Shown in pieces: positions 5,762 to 7,088 of a stretch of 7,088 nucleotides of DNA; within the stretch, counting starts at the first letter, position 1; the number at the start of each line of letters is the position of its first letter. The notes under the pieces were generated by a model. It had not been told where the DNA came from, made no database searches, and worked only from the letters and a program-made list of their open reading frames with translations. The DNA is taken from contig DAOTFU010000038.1 in the NCBI GenBank assembly GCA_035446765.1, positions 1 to 7,088 on the forward strand. Reading direction: 5' to 3'. Origin of the DNA: JALOAF01 sp035446765 (GTDB lineage: Bacteria > Patescibacteriota > Gracilibacteria > Absconditabacterales > Absconditicoccaceae). Made by a program: the position numbers and the translations under genes.

Positions 5762-7088
5762 ATGGTAAGAAGAACGAAGACTTTTGCAAATGTATGATTG
5801 GAATGATATGAGGTTTTGGTGGAAGCTGACTGCAATAGATCGCTGCCAAATATTGATATTATATGACTGCCTGATGCTGCTATCAAGGAATCTAAAGAAA
5901 GGCTTAGAGCTACTTTTCGTAATGTTGGTATTAAACTACCAAACAAAAAATTTGTATTAAACTTGGCCCCATCGGATATCAAAAAAGTATGAACATCTTT
6001 TGATTTGCCTATGGCGGTGGCAATATTGTTGGTATTAAATGATTGAGAATCGATTTTTTTTGATAGACTGGATGATTATTTATTTTTTGGAGAGCTTTGA
6101 CTTGATTGAAAGATAAAAAGAGTAGATGGATTGTTGCCATCTGTGATATCAGCTATCAAAAAATGATATAAGGATTTTTTTGTACCTAGACAAAATATCT
6201 ATGAATTGGAGTATATACCAGATATAAATGTGTATCCGTTGGATCATTTTCAAGAAATATTGGATTTCTTTTTAAAATGAAAAGAATTGACTAAGATTGT
6301 TCAAACAAAAAATATTGATGATCTGTATCTAGATGATTATTGATGCATGGATTTTGAACATATAAAATGACAAATTGTAGCAAAGAGGGCTTTGAGTATA
6401 GCAGCAGCTTGATTACACAACTTATTGATGGTATGAGCTCCTGGTAGTGGTAAGACAATGTTGAGTAAAGCTTTACAAAGTATTTTACCGCCATTGTGAT
6501 TTGAAGAAATTTTGGAAGTGAGTCAGGTGTATTCTATTTTGTGAAAACTTAGTAAAGAACGTCCATTGGTAGTAAAAAGACCATTTAGGCAAGTGCATCA
6601 TACAGCATCAAAGATATCTATAGTTTGATGAGGAAGTGCTTTGAGTCCTGGAGAGGTAAGTATGGCACATAAAGGTATTTTGTTTTTTGATGAATTGACA
6701 GAATTTCCCAGAGAGACATTGGAAGTATTGAGACAGCCTTTAGAAGATAAAAATGTTAGTATTTCTAGAGTATCGTGATCGGTAAATTATCCTGCCAATT
6801 TTATGTTTGTAGCTAGTATGAATCCTTGTAAATGTGGCTATTACAAAGATCCTGAAAAAGCTTGTAAATGTAGTATCAATGAAATCAGGAAATATCAAAA
6901 TAAGATATCAGGTCCTTTGATGGATAGGATAGATATGATATTAGAAATTCCTAGAGAAAATATTGATAAATTGTTAGACAATATCAAATCAGAAAGTAGT
7001 GAATCTATCCAATCAAAAGTAATTAAAGCTTGGCAAATTCAACAAAAGAGGTTTGCAGATACGGATATTTCTTGTAACTCTGATATGT
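5762..7088 (+). CDS. comM: ComM/YifB family AAA+ ATPase (Mg chelatase-like), partial
   Basis: ComM is a hexameric helicase that extends strand exchange by branch migration during natural transformation; YifB is the same family. The window holds 442 codons from the start; the family is about 500 residues, so only the C-terminal end is missing. The N-terminal domain shows LPNIDIIGLPDAAIKESKER and the FDLPMAVA segment. The AAA+ core has Walker A GAPGSGKT at 225-232, RPFRQVHH at 273-280, VGGGSALSPGE from 288, Walker B ILFFDE with D310-E311, and LRQPLED. The cysteine cluster NPCKCGYY...CKC (C356, C358, C368, C370) and GPLMDRIDM are also typical. There are 18 in-frame TGA codons, including the first Gly of Walker A and two adjacent Gly at 289-290, where Gly is conserved. 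The ATG gives the usual family N-terminus. Confidence 0.95.

Noticed and set aside
5692..5982. Minus-strand frame over the comM start
   Set aside because: It overlaps the conserved ComM N-terminus and the palindrome; it is a shadow of comM.
219..7088. UGA as tryptophan (Mycoplasma-type code) or selenocysteine
   Set aside because: TGA sits where families have Gly, Trp is encoded by TGG, and dozens of Sec sites in housekeeping genes are not plausible.
1..7088. CRISPR array, tRNA, rRNA, transposase or defence genes
   Set aside because: I saw no regularly spaced repeats, no tRNA-like arms, and no motif of such protein families on either strand.

Overview
The window is very AT-rich and reads sensibly only if UGA is a glycine codon (translation table 25). 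Under the standard code every large gene breaks into short pieces. When in-frame TGA is read as Gly, six continuous genes appear, four of which are recognisable bacterial housekeeping genes, and TGA falls where glycine is conserved, for example the first Gly of the ComM Walker A motif. All seven gene ends visible in the window use TAA, and none uses TGA or TAG. By hand count about 61 glycines are TGA and about 50 are GGN in the recoded genes. This code is known from the candidate phyla Absconditabacteria (SR1) and Gracilibacteria (BD1-5), so the source is most likely one of these reduced, probably host-associated CPR/Patescibacteria. I cannot tell which.

Layout: 1-218 is AT-rich leader with no secure gene. 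219-1253 (+) is mltG, a membrane-bound peptidoglycan glycosidase. 1246-1728 (-) is yceD (DUF177), convergent with mltG and overlapping it by 8 bases. 1729-1865 is a divergent intergenic region with a long inverted repeat. 1866-3146 (+) is tilS, followed 9 bases later by a two-helix membrane protein at 3156-3680 (+). 3686-3880 (-) is a small hydrophilic protein gene convergent with that membrane gene. 4030-4347 (+) is an unrecognised 105-residue protein with its own terminator; it is the only gene here with no TGA codon. 4464-5618 (+) is a secreted, C-terminally anchored protein with a probable cohesin-like fold and an Ig-like domain. 5624-5692 holds two strong palindromes. 5762 to the right edge (+) is the first 442 codons of a ComM/YifB AAA+ ATPase.

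The genes are mostly compact, independent housekeeping units rather than one pathway: wall-strand termination (mltG), rRNA/ribosome maturation (yceD), decoding of AUA (tilS, relevant in a genome full of ATA codons), a surface protein, and branch migration during natural transformation (comM). None of the starts has a strong Shine-Dalgarno sequence. I see no defence system, CRISPR array, transposase, tRNA or rRNA. The most notable biology is the recoding itself, the one gene that escapes it, and several perfect palindromes, including one inside tilS next to a 14-base tandem repeat.
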